Shown here: piece after piece, positions 1-8,200 of the stretch
How the letters are laid out: each line of letters begins with the position of its first letter
How positions within the stretch are numbered: the first letter of the stretch is position 1
Source of the DNA: an uncultured Acidimicrobiaceae bacterium
Lineage (GTDB): Bacteria > Actinomycetota > Acidimicrobiia > Spongiisociales > UBA5794
Assembly (NCBI GenBank): GCA_947258375.1
Contig: CAMYIJ010000012.1
Coordinates: 1-63,885, forward strand
Reading direction: 5' to 3'
DNA: 63,885 bases
Notes under the pieces: model-generated
What the model saw: only the letters and a program-made list of their open reading frames with translations
Database searches by the model: none
What the model was told of the DNA's origin: nothing
Translations under genes and position numbers: made by a program

Positions 1-2
1 AT

Positions 3-371
3 CTGTTGCGCAACTTCATCGGGTCGCTGCCGTCTTCGATCATCGAGTCGGCCAAGATCGACGGCGCCTCTCACTTCGAGATCTTCTGGCGGCTGATCAT
101 CCCACTTTCGGTACCGGCGCTGGCCTCGTTCGCCATATTCCAGTTCCTCTGGGTGTGGAACGACTTCCTGATAGCCCTTGTCTTCCTCGGGGGGACTCCC
201 GATGTGCGGGTTCTCACCCAGGCCCTGGCCGAGCTGAACGGCTCGAGAGGGGAGGCTTGGCACTTGCTCACCGCGGGCGCCTTCATAACGATGGTCTTAC
301 CGCTGAGCGTCTTCTTCGCATTACAGCGCTACTTCGTGCGCGGCCTGACGGCAGGGTCGGTGAAGGGCTGA
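3..371 (+). CDS. Sugar ABC transporter permease, MalG type (3' fragment)
   Basis: The reading frame is open to the left edge, so the true start lies outside the window; 122 C-terminal residues remain. They contain the cytoplasmic EAA loop of importer permeases (ESAKIDGASHFEIFWRLIIP), which docks onto the ATPase, followed by hydrophobic segments and the ending RYFVRGLTAGSVKG, typical of the MalG/carbohydrate CUT1 family. It would form half of the membrane channel of a sugar importer. A MalK-like ATPase lies nearby on the opposite strand (997-2181), so the two probably belong to one transporter although they are not one operon. Family assignment is firm; the substrate cannot be read from this piece. 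Confidence 0.9.
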   Translation: MLRNFIGSLPSSIIESAKIDGASHFEIFWRLIIPLSVPALASFAIFQFLWVWNDFLIALVFLGGTPDVRVLTQALAELNGSRGEAWHLLTAGAFITMVLPLSVFFALQRYFVRGLTAGSVKG

Positions 372-432
372 TCCGGGCGGTGGACCACTATGTGGCACCC
401 GCTTCCTGTCTGTGCCTGACGCACCCGGTTCC

Positions 433-975
433 ATGACCGTCGAAGCAGAACCGGGCGCCGAGCCGATTTCGCCGCGCCGCAAATGGATGGCGATCGGCGT
501 GGCGACGGTGCTCCTCGTCGTGAGCTACTCCGCCATGTTGCTCGCGTTTGTGGCGGCTGAAGTCGATGACGGCACAGAAGGCGGCGCCGCTTTCGCTCTC
601 GGTGCCGCTCTGGTTCCTTTCGTCTTTTTGGCGCTGGCATTCATATCCGGCCATCGTCGTGCCGCCGGGGCGGTGCTCAAAGCGATGGGCCTCGCCGTAC
701 TTGTGGCGTTGCCAGTGTCGGCGATCATGCAAGACGTTGTGACCGGTCTGGTCGCAGGCTTCGGAGCGGGCGGAGTGATCGCGTTGCGTTCAGAGCCAGT
801 TCACACGTGGAAGTCGCGGGCTATCGCCGTCGCATTTGTTTCGCTATACGTCGCGGTCCTCGTTCGGGTGATCGTCGAGGCCGGGCTGATCGCCGGCGCA
901 ACGCTTCCGCTGGTGAGCATCGGGATCGCCGACTCCTTCGTGGAATTCCGGGCGAGGCAGAACTCGCCTCGGTGA
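433..975 (+). CDS. Hypothetical multi-pass membrane protein
   Basis: 180 residues from ATG 433; an in-frame GTG at 412 would add seven residues. After a charged N-terminus (SPRRKW) there are about five hydrophobic stretches, separated by short loops such as GHRRAAG and RSEPVHTWKSR. The C-terminus is polar. I do not recognise the family. It starts 61 bp after the permease stop on the same strand and ends 21 bp before the convergent ABC ATPase stop, so it could be co-transcribed with the sugar transporter, but nothing in the sequence ties it to transport. Confidence 0.6.
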   Translation: MTVEAEPGAEPISPRRKWMAIGVATVLLVVSYSAMLLAFVAAEVDDGTEGGAAFALGAALVPFVFLALAFISGHRRAAGAVLKAMGLAVLVALPVSAIMQDVVTGLVAGFGAGGVIALRSEPVHTWKSRAIAVAFVSLYVAVLVRVIVEAGLIAGATLPLVSIGIADSFVEFRARQNSPR

Positions 976-996
976 AGGTATCGATCGAGGCCGCAG

Positions 997-2181
997 CTAG
1001 TTGCGGATTGCGAGCCCCGTCTCGAGTTCGAAGAAGTGAGTTTCCTCGGAGGTGACGGCGATCTCCACATCTTCACCGGCACGCACAGTCGATGCCGGAT
1101 CAAAGCGTCCGGCTATCCGCGAGCCTCCATCATGCTGGAGCACCTCGGCATCATCCTTGAGATCCATGGCATCCTCTTGGATCACTTGCTTGGCATCGAG
1201 CCCGAAGTGCACGATGCGCTCGTAGCCGAGGGCCTCGACGTTCTCGACCTTGGCCCGGATGCGCTGACCGGCAGGGTGGCCCGGCACGATCGCGGCATCC
1301 TCGAACTCCTTTGGCCTGATACCGGCGACAATTGTCCGCCCGATATGGTCCCGGAGGGCGGGCCGGCTGGTCATGACAGACGCCGGCAGCTCCACGCTCT
1401 GGCTGCCAAGTTGGAGGCCATAAGCGCCGCCCGACTCGGTGACAACTGCCTCCATGAGGTTCATCGATGGCGAGCCGATGAAGGCGGCGACAAAGAGATT
1501 GTCGGGCTCGTCGAACAGGGTCTGCGGGGGTGCGACTTGCTGGAGGATGCCGGCATTGATGACGGCCACGCGGTCGGCCATCGTCATCGCCTCGATCTGA
1601 TCATGCGTCACGTAGAAGGTGGTCACACCGACGCTGCGTTGCAGGTCGGTGATCTCGGCCCGCATCTGCACGCGGAGCTTGGCGTCCAGGTTTGACAGAG
1701 GCTCATCGAGCAGGAACACCTGAGGCTGGCGCACAATCGCACGGCCCATCGCGACACGTTGCCGCTGACCGCCTGAGAGCTGGGCCGGCTTCTTGTCGAG
1801 CTGTTCGGTGAGTTCGAGCAGCCGGGCGGCATCGCCGACACGTTTGGCTATCTCGTCCTTGGGGCTCTTAGCGAGTTTCAGCGCGAAGCCGATATTGTCG
1901 GCGACGCTCATGTGGGGGTAGAGCGCGTAGTTCTGAAATACCATGGCGATGTCGCGGTCCTTGGGATGCACATCATTGACGAGGCGCTCTCCAATCCGTA
2001 GCTCACCTTCTGATATCTCCTCGAGGCCTGCGATCATGCGCAGCGTCGTCGACTTGCCACAGCCGGAGGGCCCGACCATGACAAGGAACTCGCCGTCCTC
2101 AATATCGAGGTCGAGGTCGTCAACGGCCCTGAAACCGTTGTCGTATTCCTTGGTCACGCCTTTGAGTGTTACACCTGCCAT
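997..2181 (-). CDS. Sugar ABC transporter ATP-binding protein, MalK/UgpC type
   Basis: 394 residues. The nucleotide-binding domain has Walker A GPSGCGKST (about 38-46), signature LSGGQRQRV, Walker B FLLDEPLSNLDA and the switch histidine in FYVTHDQ. The roughly 150-residue C-terminal extension is the TOBE/regulatory domain of the MalK/UgpC/MsmK subgroup, which energises carbohydrate importers and often serves several of them. The ATG at 2181 begins MAGVTLKGVTKEYDNG, a standard start. It is divergent from the cupin gene, with 87 bp between starts that must hold both promoters. Function of the family is well established; the sugar is unknown. Confidence 0.95.
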   Translation of the reverse strand: MAGVTLKGVTKEYDNGFRAVDDLDLDIEDGEFLVMVGPSGCGKSTTLRMIAGLEEISEGELRIGERLVNDVHPKDRDIAMVFQNYALYPHMSVADNIGFALKLAKSPKDEIAKRVGDAARLLELTEQLDKKPAQLSGGQRQRVAMGRAIVRQPQVFLLDEPLSNLDAKLRVQMRAEITDLQRSVGVTTFYVTHDQIEAMTMADRVAVINAGILQQVAPPQTLFDEPDNLFVAAFIGSPSMNLMEAVVTESGGAYGLQLGSQSVELPASVMTSRPALRDHIGRTIVAGIRPKEFEDAAIVPGHPAGQRIRAKVENVEALGYERIVHFGLDAKQVIQEDAMDLKDDAEVLQHDGGSRIAGRFDPASTVRAGEDVEIAVTSEETHFFELETGLAIRN

Positions 2182-2268
2182 GGGGCCACTCTAGTGTCGT
2201 CCGATCGTCGCATGGAAGTGGTGTCGAGGCGTTGGTAGGGTCGGCGAACGACAGGAGAAGGAAGGGAC

Positions 2269-2634
2269 GTGGCAGAGCCGCCCGAGGCAGTCAACATTGG
2301 ATCCAAATTCGACGGTGTGCTCGAGTTGTGGTCGCCGCGAACGGTGGCCGAGTTCAATGGACTGCATGTCAAGCTCGCCCGCGGCAAGGGCGTCTTCGTG
2401 TGGCACACGCACGAGGACACCGACGAGCTCTTCTGGATTCAAACCGGCTCGGTGGAGATCCAGATGAGGGATCGTCCTGCGGTGCGGCTGGCTGCCGGCG
2501 ACCTGTTTGTCGTCCCGGCCGGAGTCGAACATCGGCCGGTAGTCGACGACGAGTGCGAGCTTCTGCTCATCGAACCCGCCAACACACCCAACACCGGAGA
2601 CGTGGCCACGGCCACGGAGGAAGAGTGGATCTAG
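2269..2634 (+). CDS. Cupin-domain protein
   Basis: 121 residues from GTG 2269, preceded by an AGGAAGG-like ribosome binding site. The single small beta-barrel shows the two cupin motifs: VWHTHEDTDELFWIQTG with candidate metal ligands His, His and Glu, and later FVVPAGVEHRPV with the last His. The length fits a one-domain cupin. Such proteins range from isomerases and dioxygenases to sensors, so no reaction can be named. Its TAG stop overlaps the GTG start of the following aminotransferase by one base, so the two are translationally coupled and may act on the same substrate. Confidence 0.85.
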   Translation: MAEPPEAVNIGSKFDGVLELWSPRTVAEFNGLHVKLARGKGVFVWHTHEDTDELFWIQTGSVEIQMRDRPAVRLAAGDLFVVPAGVEHRPVVDDECELLLIEPANTPNTGDVATATEEEWI

Positions 2635-3908
2635 TGACCGAAGTTGCCCCCCCGACACTCGTTGACCTCGACCTCGAATTCGTACGATCACGTTTTCCGG
2701 CCTTCGCGACGCCGGCGCTGGCCGATTGGAGCTTCTTCGAGAACGCCGGCGGTTCGTACGCATGCGGCCACACCATCGACGCGCTGAGTCGCTACTACAC
2801 GGAAACGAAGGTGCAGCCGTACGGCCCGTACCCGGCCTCGGCCCGCGCCGGAGCCCAAATGGATCATTCGCATCGGCGATGGGCTCAGGCGCTCGGTGTC
2901 GATAGCACGGAGGTCCACTTCGGACCGTCGACGTCGATGAACACCTACGTACTGGCCCAGGCCATCAGTCGCACCCTCGGGCCGGGCGACGAGGTGGTCG
3001 TGACCAATCAGGACCACGAGGCCAACACGGGCGCCATCAGGCGGGCCGCCCGGATGGCCGGCGCAGAGACACTCGAGTGGCAGGTGGATCCCGCCACGGG
3101 GCTCCTCGATCAGGAGGGACTCGGAAGGTTGCTGGGCCCGCGCACCAGGGTCGTGACGTTTCCGCACGCGTCGAACATCGTGGGCCAGGAGAACGACGTT
3201 CAGATGCTCACCGCGATGGCTCATGAGGCCGGAGCCCGGGTCATAGTCGACGGGGTCTCCTTCGCCCCGCACACGTTCCCCAACGTGGCCGACCTCAACC
3301 CGGATGTCTACCTGTTCAGCCTCTACAAGACGTACTCGGTGCATCAGGGGCTGATGGTCGTGCGCAACGGCTGGATCGACGATCTACCCAACCAGGGCCA
3401 CTACTTCAACGAGTCGTTGGCGGGCAAGCGGCTCACGCCGGCCGGCCCGGACCACGGCCAGATTGCTGCGGCAGGCGCCGTGCTCGACTACGTAGAGGAG
3501 CTGGCGACACACCACGGGCAGCAGGATCTCGAGTTGCGGGAGGCCACCGACTTCGTATCTGCCTTGTGGCGCCGTCACGAGTCGGCGCTGCTCGAGCCGA
3601 TGCTGGAGCAGCTGCGTGCCGACACCCGGCTGCGCATCCTCGGTCCCGCGACAACAGACACGGCTCCCGGCCTGCACCGCTGCCCAACGGTGGCAATCGC
3701 CCCCCGCGACCGAACGCCGACCGAAGTCGCCGCCTCACTCGTGGCAGCCGGAATCATGCCAGGAGTCGGTCACTTCTATGCGAAACGTCTGGTTGAGGCG
3801 CTCGGAGTCGAATCCGAGCCGGGCGCCCTCCGGCTGTCCTTCGTGCACTACACATCTCACGCCGACATCGCACGGTTGGGTGACGCGCTGGATGCCGCCC
3901 TCGGCTAG
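2634..3908 (+). CDS. Class V PLP-dependent aminotransferase / cysteine desulfurase-like enzyme
   Basis: 424 residues when started at GTG 2634, which overlaps the cupin stop (tagtg); the frame is open further upstream but that part lies inside the cupin gene and shows no homology. The fold-type I pattern is complete: FENAGGSYACG near the N-terminus, substrate-side NQDHEANTG, cofactor aspartate in VIVDGVSFAPH (D206), and the Schiff-base lysine in FSLYKTYSVHQG (K232). Relatives include cysteine desulfurases, kynureninases and isopenicillin-N epimerase-like enzymes. I see no clear desulfurase loop cysteine, so an aminotransferase or lyase role is as likely. Partner of the upstream cupin. Confidence 0.85.
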   Translation: MTEVAPPTLVDLDLEFVRSRFPAFATPALADWSFFENAGGSYACGHTIDALSRYYTETKVQPYGPYPASARAGAQMDHSHRRWAQALGVDSTEVHFGPSTSMNTYVLAQAISRTLGPGDEVVVTNQDHEANTGAIRRAARMAGAETLEWQVDPATGLLDQEGLGRLLGPRTRVVTFPHASNIVGQENDVQMLTAMAHEAGARVIVDGVSFAPHTFPNVADLNPDVYLFSLYKTYSVHQGLMVVRNGWIDDLPNQGHYFNESLAGKRLTPAGPDHGQIAAAGAVLDYVEELATHHGQQDLELREATDFVSALWRRHESALLEPMLEQLRADTRLRILGPATTDTAPGLHRCPTVAIAPRDRTPTEVAASLVAAGIMPGVGHFYAKRLVEALGVESEPGALRLSFVHYTSHADIARLGDALDAALG

Positions 3909-3918
3909 GGGTGCAAAC

Positions 3919-4365
3919 CTAGGACCCGGGTGAATCGCGCCTGACGTGGACGATCGTGCCGGTCATGATGGCTATCGGAGGGCCGCCGCTCGGTGCCGTT
4001 AGCTCGCCCTGGCTCACCGTGAGGGTGGCTCCCGGCCGCACCACCCGGCCGCGAGCGACGAAGGAGTCGCCGACTGCCGGCCGCAGCAGGTTGATCTTGT
4101 ATTCCGACGTCACGACGTCCGTATCCGCCGCGGCCAGGGTGTATGCCGCATACCCGCACGCCGAGTCGAGTGCTGCCGCGACGACGCCGGCATGAACAAA
4201 ACCTGCTTGCTGGGTGAAGCCATCCGGAACAGAGAAGCTCAAGTCGACCCATCCGGGGCCGAGGCCGGCAATTGTGATGCCGAGGCTGGCCATGGCCGAC
4301 TGGTTGGCGAAGCTGGCGCGCACCCGCGACTCGAAGTCGGGGTCCCTGGCGGTGAAACCGGTCAT
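3919..4365 (-). CDS. PaaI-family hotdog thioesterase
   Basis: 148 residues. The single hotdog domain has the family core QQAGFVHAGVVAAALDSACG, in which the H-x-G-V turn and the following Asp sit at the active site, and ends with the beta-strand-rich GRVVRPGATLTVSQGEL. It should hydrolyse an acyl-CoA thioester, most often an aromatic or medium-chain one. It is the last gene of the minus-strand run headed by NAD-glutamate dehydrogenase and lies 13 bp after the methyltransferase. Family is clear, substrate unknown. Confidence 0.85.
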   Translation of the reverse strand: MTGFTARDPDFESRVRASFANQSAMASLGITIAGLGPGWVDLSFSVPDGFTQQAGFVHAGVVAAALDSACGYAAYTLAAADTDVVTSEYKINLLRPAVGDSFVARGRVVRPGATLTVSQGELTAPSGGPPIAIMTGTIVHVRRDSPGS

Positions 4366-4378
4366 CGACCCACGGTAA

Positions 4379-5134
4379 TCATTTTGGCTTGGTCAGCCGG
4401 ACCTTCTCCTGCGAGTAAGTCCAATCTTCCAGACGCTCACCGACGAAACCGGCCATCTGTGCCTTCTCGAGCAGCAATTCGGTCGGGTAGTAGTAGTCCT
4501 CCTCGAGGATATGCCACGAGCCGTCATCGGAGTGGTGGTAGGTGAAATCGAAGAACCCTCCGGGTCGCAACACTCGATGAACGGCTTCGAAATACGCCGT
4601 TACCACCTCGAGCGGGGTGTGAGTGAAGACGCTGTGAGCGTGGACCACGTCGAACGACTGCGCCGCGAGGAAGGCCAAGCCGGTGCCGGAGACGAGATAG
4701 AGCCGCGGTTCCTTTTCCTGAAGCTCGTACTCGACAATGGTGTCCTGGGCAGCCAGCAGAATCTCCGGTGAGATGTCGACTCCCGTGTAGTGGCCCGGCT
4801 TGAGATAGCGAATGAAACGGCGCCCGGCCCGGAGGTTGCCGCACCCGATCTCTAGTAGAGAGTCACTGCGCTTCAGGCCGCGTTCCCGTAGGAATCGAAA
4901 CTGTTTGCGTCCGGCTGCCTGCCAACGCTCCTCGCTTTGAGTGCCGACGGCACCCTTTGCCGTGCGTCGCCTGACATCATCAGCCATCACGGCCCGATAG
5001 AACTCAGGGTGGGTCGTGGCACCCCTCCGCAAGTGTCGATTGCGCAGCGCCCGCCGGAAGTGCTTCACGACGAGTGATGGACGGCGCAGCGCCCGGAGCG
5101 CTCGCCGTCCGGTCGATCTCTGAGTGGCATTCAC
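4379..5134 (-). CDS. Class I SAM-dependent methyltransferase
   Basis: 251 residues from GTG 5134; the open frame reaches upstream to 5509 but that part overlaps the glutamate dehydrogenase gene and looks non-coding. The Rossmann core has motif I LLEIGCGNLRAGRRF, then YTGVDISPEI (acidic ribose-binding position), FDVVHAHSVFTHT and VLRPGGFFDFTYH. The N-terminus, rich in arginine (RRALRNRHLRRG), resembles enzymes found in sugar or lipid modification clusters. It sits 67 bp behind the dehydrogenase and 13 bp before the thioesterase. The methyl acceptor cannot be predicted. Confidence 0.8.
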   Translation of the reverse strand: MNATQRSTGRRALRALRRPSLVVKHFRRALRNRHLRRGATTHPEFYRAVMADDVRRRTAKGAVGTQSEERWQAAGRKQFRFLRERGLKRSDSLLEIGCGNLRAGRRFIRYLKPGHYTGVDISPEILLAAQDTIVEYELQEKEPRLYLVSGTGLAFLAAQSFDVVHAHSVFTHTPLEVVTAYFEAVHRVLRPGGFFDFTYHHSDDGSWHILEEDYYYPTELLLEKAQMAGFVGERLEDWTYSQEKVRLTKPK

Positions 5135-5201
5135 CCACCAGACGCTACCGCGTCCAGAGCACGGTGCCGCTGGAGCGTGCTGCTGAATCGCCTGCAGACG
5201 C

Positions 5202-8200
5202 CTACGTCGCCAGGTTGCGGATCTGGCGGATGGCAACGACGACGGAGGCAACGTCGGTGACACCGTCGCCGGCGAGCGATCGCATGAATCGGGTGAGGCG
5301 ACCCAGCTCGTGTGTGCGGGCGACGAGGTAGCTTTGCAGGGCGGCTTCAGCGCCGGCACCTTCGGCTTCGGCAAAGATGCCTTCGACGAGTTGCCGGCGC
5401 AGCACGACCAGATCCTCCTCGATTGTCTGCACAGCCCGGCGCTGCCAACGCGTGCCCTCCGGGAGGCCGGCAACCTGCGACTCGAGCCAATCGATCTCGA
5501 ACGCAGCACCGGCGAGGAAGAACATCTCGGCCACTTCCCGGATCGGCCGGCCGGTGGTCTGGATCACTTCGATGATGTCCGGCGCGTGAACCAGCTCCTC
5601 CTGGTAAACGTGCCGGTGCGCAACGGCGGGCGGGACGCCCCGCTCGATCCATTCGGCGACCGCGGCGTCACGCTGAGTGCGCCACTGCTCGGGCCCGTAT
5701 TCTGCGATTGTCGTCGCCAACTCCTCAAAGACCGGCTCTGCCTTGGCGATCACCTCCCCCATGAATTCGGTTCCAGGGTTCGTGAGATACCAACGGGCCA
5801 CGGACTCGACGAGCTCATCAATACCACCGAGAAGGGTGCGCTCGAGTCCGGTCGACACCTGGCCGACCAGCGCCTCAACGGCTTCCCAATTGGAAGGCGC
5901 ATCGGTGACCTCACGGGCGATGTGGTAGGCCCGCACGACTTGCCCGGCTGCCGCGCCGGTTTCGGTCATCAGACGGGTCACCAACGTGATGCCGGCTGCA
6001 TTGACAACGCCGTTGGCGACACTCGTTGCGATCAATTCTCGGCGGAGCGGGTGGTCCGGGATCAGATGGCCGAAGCGGGCGACCACCTCGCGCGGGAAAT
6101 ACTCCTCGGCCACACCGGAGAAGTCGGGCCAGTCAGGCAGCTCCGAGTCCAAGAGCCATCGGCGGAGACTGCGTTTCGAGTAGGCCAGAAGCACGCAGAG
6201 CTCCGGCATTGACATGCCGACATCGGACCGGGCCCGCTCGTGCATCTCCTCCGTCGTCGGGAGATGTTCGATTGCTCGATCGAGAGTGCCTTCCGCCTCC
6301 AGCAACGACATGAGATCCTCGTAGGCCTCGAGTCGGCGAGCCGATATCTCCACCTCCTGGGCGAGAATCTGGGCCTGGAGGAAGTTGTCGTAGATGATGG
6401 CGGCAACCACATCGTCCACCACCTGCAGCACCAACTCATCGCGGCCTTCCAGCGTCAATTCGCCGCGTGCTTGGGCGAGGCCGAGAAGCACCTTCAGGTT
6501 GACTTCAAGGTCGGAGCAGTGCACACCTCCGGAATTGTCGATGAAATCGGCGTTCAGCCGCCCACCGTTGGTGGCGAATTCGATCCGGCCCAGCTGGGTG
6601 AGCCCCAGATTGCCGCCCTCGCCGACAACCTTGCATCGCAGGTCCTGGCCGTCGACGCGCAATGGATCGTTGACCCGATCTCCGGCGTCCTCATTGGCCT
6701 CGGTCGAGGCCTTGATATACGTGCCGATTCCGCCGTTCCAGAACAGGTCAACGGGCGCCTGCAGGATTGCCCGGATCACCTCGTCCGGGGTGAGTCCCTT
6801 GTCCGAGATAGCAAGGGCGGCGGCCGCCTGTGGTGACAGGTCGATCCGCTTGGCGGTACGCGAAAAGACACCGCCACCCGGTGAGAGCAGCGACGTATCG
6901 TAATCCGCCCAACTCGACCGGGGCAGCCCAAAGAGGCGTTGCCTCTCCTCGTAGGAGGCCGCCGCGTCCGGATCGGGGTCGATGAATATGTGGCGATGGT
7001 CAAACGCGGCCACGAGCCTGAGGGAGGACGACAGCAACATGCCGTTCCCAAATACGTCGCCCGACATGTCGCCGACTCCAACTGCCGTGAACGGATCCTG
7101 AGCCACGTCGATTCCGATCTCTCGGAAATGTGACTTCACTGATTCCCACGCTCCGCGAGCGGTGATGCCGAGCGCTTTGTGGTCGTAGCCGGCCGAACCT
7201 CCGGACGCGAACGCGTCACCCAGCCAGTAGTCATAGTCGGCGGCGATGGCGTTCGCCGTGTCCGAGAAGGTTGCCGTGCCTTTGTCCGCGGCGACGACGA
7301 GATACGTATCGGCACCATCCCACACTCGCACCTGTTCGGGGTGGACCGCGACTCCGTCGGCGAGGTTGTCGGTCACATCGAGAAGGCCACGGATGAAGGT
7401 CGTGTAGCCGGAGCGGACCGCCTCGCCCAGCTGGGCGCTGTCGAGGGGCATCTGGCGCAGCACAAAGCCGCCCTTGGCCCCTGTCGGCACGATCACAGCA
7501 TTCTTCGTCATCTGTGCCTTCATGAGGCCGAGGACCTCGGTGCGGTAGTCCTCTTTGCGCGTCGACCACCGGATGCCCCCGCGAGCCACGGCACCACCGC
7601 GCAGATGGATTCCTTCGACGTCGGGGGCGTAGACGAAGATCTCGTACAGCGGTGCCGGTTGCGGCATTCCGGGCACCTCCGCCGAACGGAACTTGAAGGC
7701 GAGGCTGGTGGTGCCGTGCCGATAGGCATTTGTCCGCTGCGTCGCCAGGATCAATCCGACGAATCCGCGCAGGATGCGGTCTTCGTCGAGGCTGGCGACG
7801 TTGTCGAGTGCGACGGCGATCCGGGCCAGGATCGGCTCCTGGTCGGTGTCGGTGGCATTCGGGTCGAATCGTACGGCGAAGAGTTCGACGAGGTCGGCCG
7901 CAATCTTCGGATGAGCGGCGAAGGCGTCGTTGATATACGCCACTGTGAAGCCCGGGCTGACCCGCCGCCAGTATGTGCGGTAGGCACGGAGAACGCCCAC
8001 CTGCTCATGATTGAGGCCCGCGGAGATGATCAGCCGGTTCAGTGAATCAGAATCGGCCCGGCCCTCGAGAACCGCCACGATGGTTTCGGGAAGGCGCTCC
8101 TCGATATCGTCGAGGCGGAGCATCTGGCCCGCGCCGTCGCGTACGCCGAAGTCGTGGATGAACATCTCGCGAGTGCCGCTCTTGAGGCGAGTCGGAACCT

